Source: Acetobacterium fimetarium (lineage in GTDB: Bacteria > Bacillota > Clostridia > Eubacteriales > Eubacteriaceae). From it: a stretch of DNA of 62,149 nucleotides. Where the stretch lies: NCBI RefSeq assembly GCF_014284475.1, contig NZ_WJBC01000018.1, forward strand, positions 1-62,149, given 5' to 3'. Each line of letters begins with the position of its first letter. Position 1 is the first letter of the stretch. The notes under the pieces are model-generated. The model was given only the letters and a program-made list of their open reading frames with translations, ran no database searches and was not told the origin of the DNA. This document shows positions 61,326 to 62,149 of the stretch, piece after piece. The position numbers and the translations under genes were made by a program.

Positions 61326-62149
61326 TACTGTAAATATAGACAAATATGTCCACATCCAGAAATTTACTGTTTCACGGTGTCTGTCCTTGTGTGACTTGTC
61401 ACACTACTAACATTTGATATAACACTCCGCAGTCTTAAAATCCCGACTAGCCATCGGTACACATATACAATGCAGTTAAGAAGCGATTGTATATTCTATT
61501 GCGTTTTTCAAATTAATTGCTGCGTTTAAATCTCTGTCTATTTCAAAACCACAATCCGGGCAAATGTAAACTCGGTCTGAAAGTTTAAGATCGCTTTTAA
61601 TGCATCCACAGCTTGAACACGTCTTACTTGATGGATACCATCTTGAAACGGTTCTTAGTTCAATCCCGTGTATGTTGCATTTTGACTCAAGTTTTGTTTT
61701 GAAGTAATAGAAATTCTGTTGCGCTATTGCCTTTGATAAATGTCTGTTTTTCATCATACCTTTGACGTTAAGATCTTCAACTGTAATATAAACTGGCTTG
61801 ATTTTCACAAGTTCACTCACAATTTGGTTGACGTAATCCTGACGTGCGTTTTGAAGGCGTTGATGAAGCTTCTGGACTTTTAAGATTTGTTTTTCCATAT
61901 TTTTTGCAGAATCAGTAGCTCTCCTTTTCTTTTTATTTTCGTATTTTCTACTCAAACATCTCTGCTCATGCTTGAGGCGTTTATTTAATCGTCTGATTTT
62001 TTGTGATTTGTTGATGTTTTTATAAACATCTCCATTGCTGATGATTGCAAAATCCTTAATTCCCAAATCAATTCCGATTCCATAAGGCAAAACTCCCATG
62101 CTTTGTTCAAAATCTTCATCGACCAACACGCTGACATAATAACGTCCGG
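61326..62149 (-). mobile_element. Second tnpB insertion element, truncated by the window edge
   Basis: Between proA and tnpB lie ~160 bp that, on the minus strand, read GCGGAGTGTTATATC and then GGACATATTTGTCTATATTTAC near 61325–61350. The TGTCTATATTT motif is shared with the right end of the dinB IStron (57682–57693). So this is likely the right end of a related element placed directly against the proA start. The left end, and whether it has tnpA or a group I intron, is outside the window. Confidence 0.6.
61476..62149 (-). CDS. tnpB: TnpB RNA-guided nuclease, 5-prime part outside the window
   Basis: The C-terminal ~224 residues of a TnpB; the frame is open through the window edge (…GRYYVSVLVDEDFEQS). 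The RuvC residues are all present: Asp in YGIGIDLGIKDFAI, Glu in ITVEDLNVKGMM and Asp in IDRDLNAAINL. The zinc ribbon has CSSCG and CPDCG. It is related to, but clearly different from, the IStron TnpB (shared VEDLNVKGMMKN-like and SRWYPSSKTCS segments). It points toward proA. Confidence 0.9.
   Translation of the reverse strand, partial: GRYYVSVLVDEDFEQSMGVLPYGIGIDLGIKDFAIISNGDVYKNINKSQKIRRLNKRLKHEQRCLSRKYENKKKRRATDSAKNMEKQILKVQKLHQRLQNARQDYVNQIVSELVKIKPVYITVEDLNVKGMMKNRHLSKAIAQQNFYYFKTKLESKCNIHGIELRTVSRWYPSSKTCSSCGCIKSDLKLSDRVYICPDCGFEIDRDLNAAINLKNAIEYTIAS

Overview
The window looks like a chromosomal segment of an acetogenic, anaerobic Gram-positive bacterium of the Eubacteriaceae, most like Acetobacterium. 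This is inferred from three things: the Firmicutes block murB–rapZ–yvcK–whiA, six secreted proteins carrying clostridial hydrophobic (ChW) repeats, and a dense population of palindromic repeats. No rRNA, tRNA, CRISPR array or intact prophage was seen.

Layout. 1–6.7 kb: comF, murB, a PHP-domain hydrolase, rapZ, yvcK and whiA, all on +. 7–10.6 kb (minus strand): a small phage-like cassette of holin, peptidoglycan-binding M15 peptidase, DUF1659 protein, DUF2922 protein and a sigma-70-like factor, with REP/MITE palindromes filling the gaps. 10.9–14 kb: a PocR-sensor chemotaxis-type receptor (minus), then an ECF sigma factor translationally coupled to a membrane RsgI-like anti-sigma factor. 14.8–19 kb: a 1400-residue ChW/FIVAR surface protein with its own codon style. 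19–28.5 kb: a 1.5 kb array of REP-like repeats, an Rpn nuclease, an HTH–ATPase–STAS-like protein, a REP-associated transposase (RAYT), comM and dprA, then a broken surface-protein gene. 28.6–35.3 kb: a PutP symporter, a lipoprotein, a LytTR two-component pair whose kinase carries an in-frame TAG, a decayed chemotaxis receptor and a regulator remnant. 35.3–53 kb: a surface-protein island of ChW proteins (LRR-ChW, three large ChW/FIVAR proteins, a ChW subtilase) plus an O-antigen-ligase-like protein. 53–59 kb: VanZ, a LexA/HTH-S24 repressor divergent from dinB, with dinB split by a 2.56 kb IS607-type IStron (group I intron plus tnpA and tnpB), then a small protein. 59–62.1 kb: a membrane-anchored protein, proA, and a second tnpB element running off the right edge.

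How the genes work together. comF, comM and dprA are natural-transformation genes. murB/rapZ/yvcK/whiA link wall precursor synthesis, carbon metabolism and division. The ECF/RsgI pair may sense the cell surface next to the ChW genes. Four of the ChW genes share one promoter architecture: a TTGCAA-like -35, exactly 17 bp, then a TAAAAT-like -10. The HTH-S24/dinB pair is an SOS-type module.

The most interesting item is the IStron in dinB. Its DNA ends fit an IS607 GG core. The only splice junction I found that has canonical group I terminal nucleotides and keeps the frame rejoins dinB with one substitution (Val to Leu). The second theme is the repeat ecology: several families of nested, covarying hairpins, many starting with GTAG, alongside one RAYT transposase.
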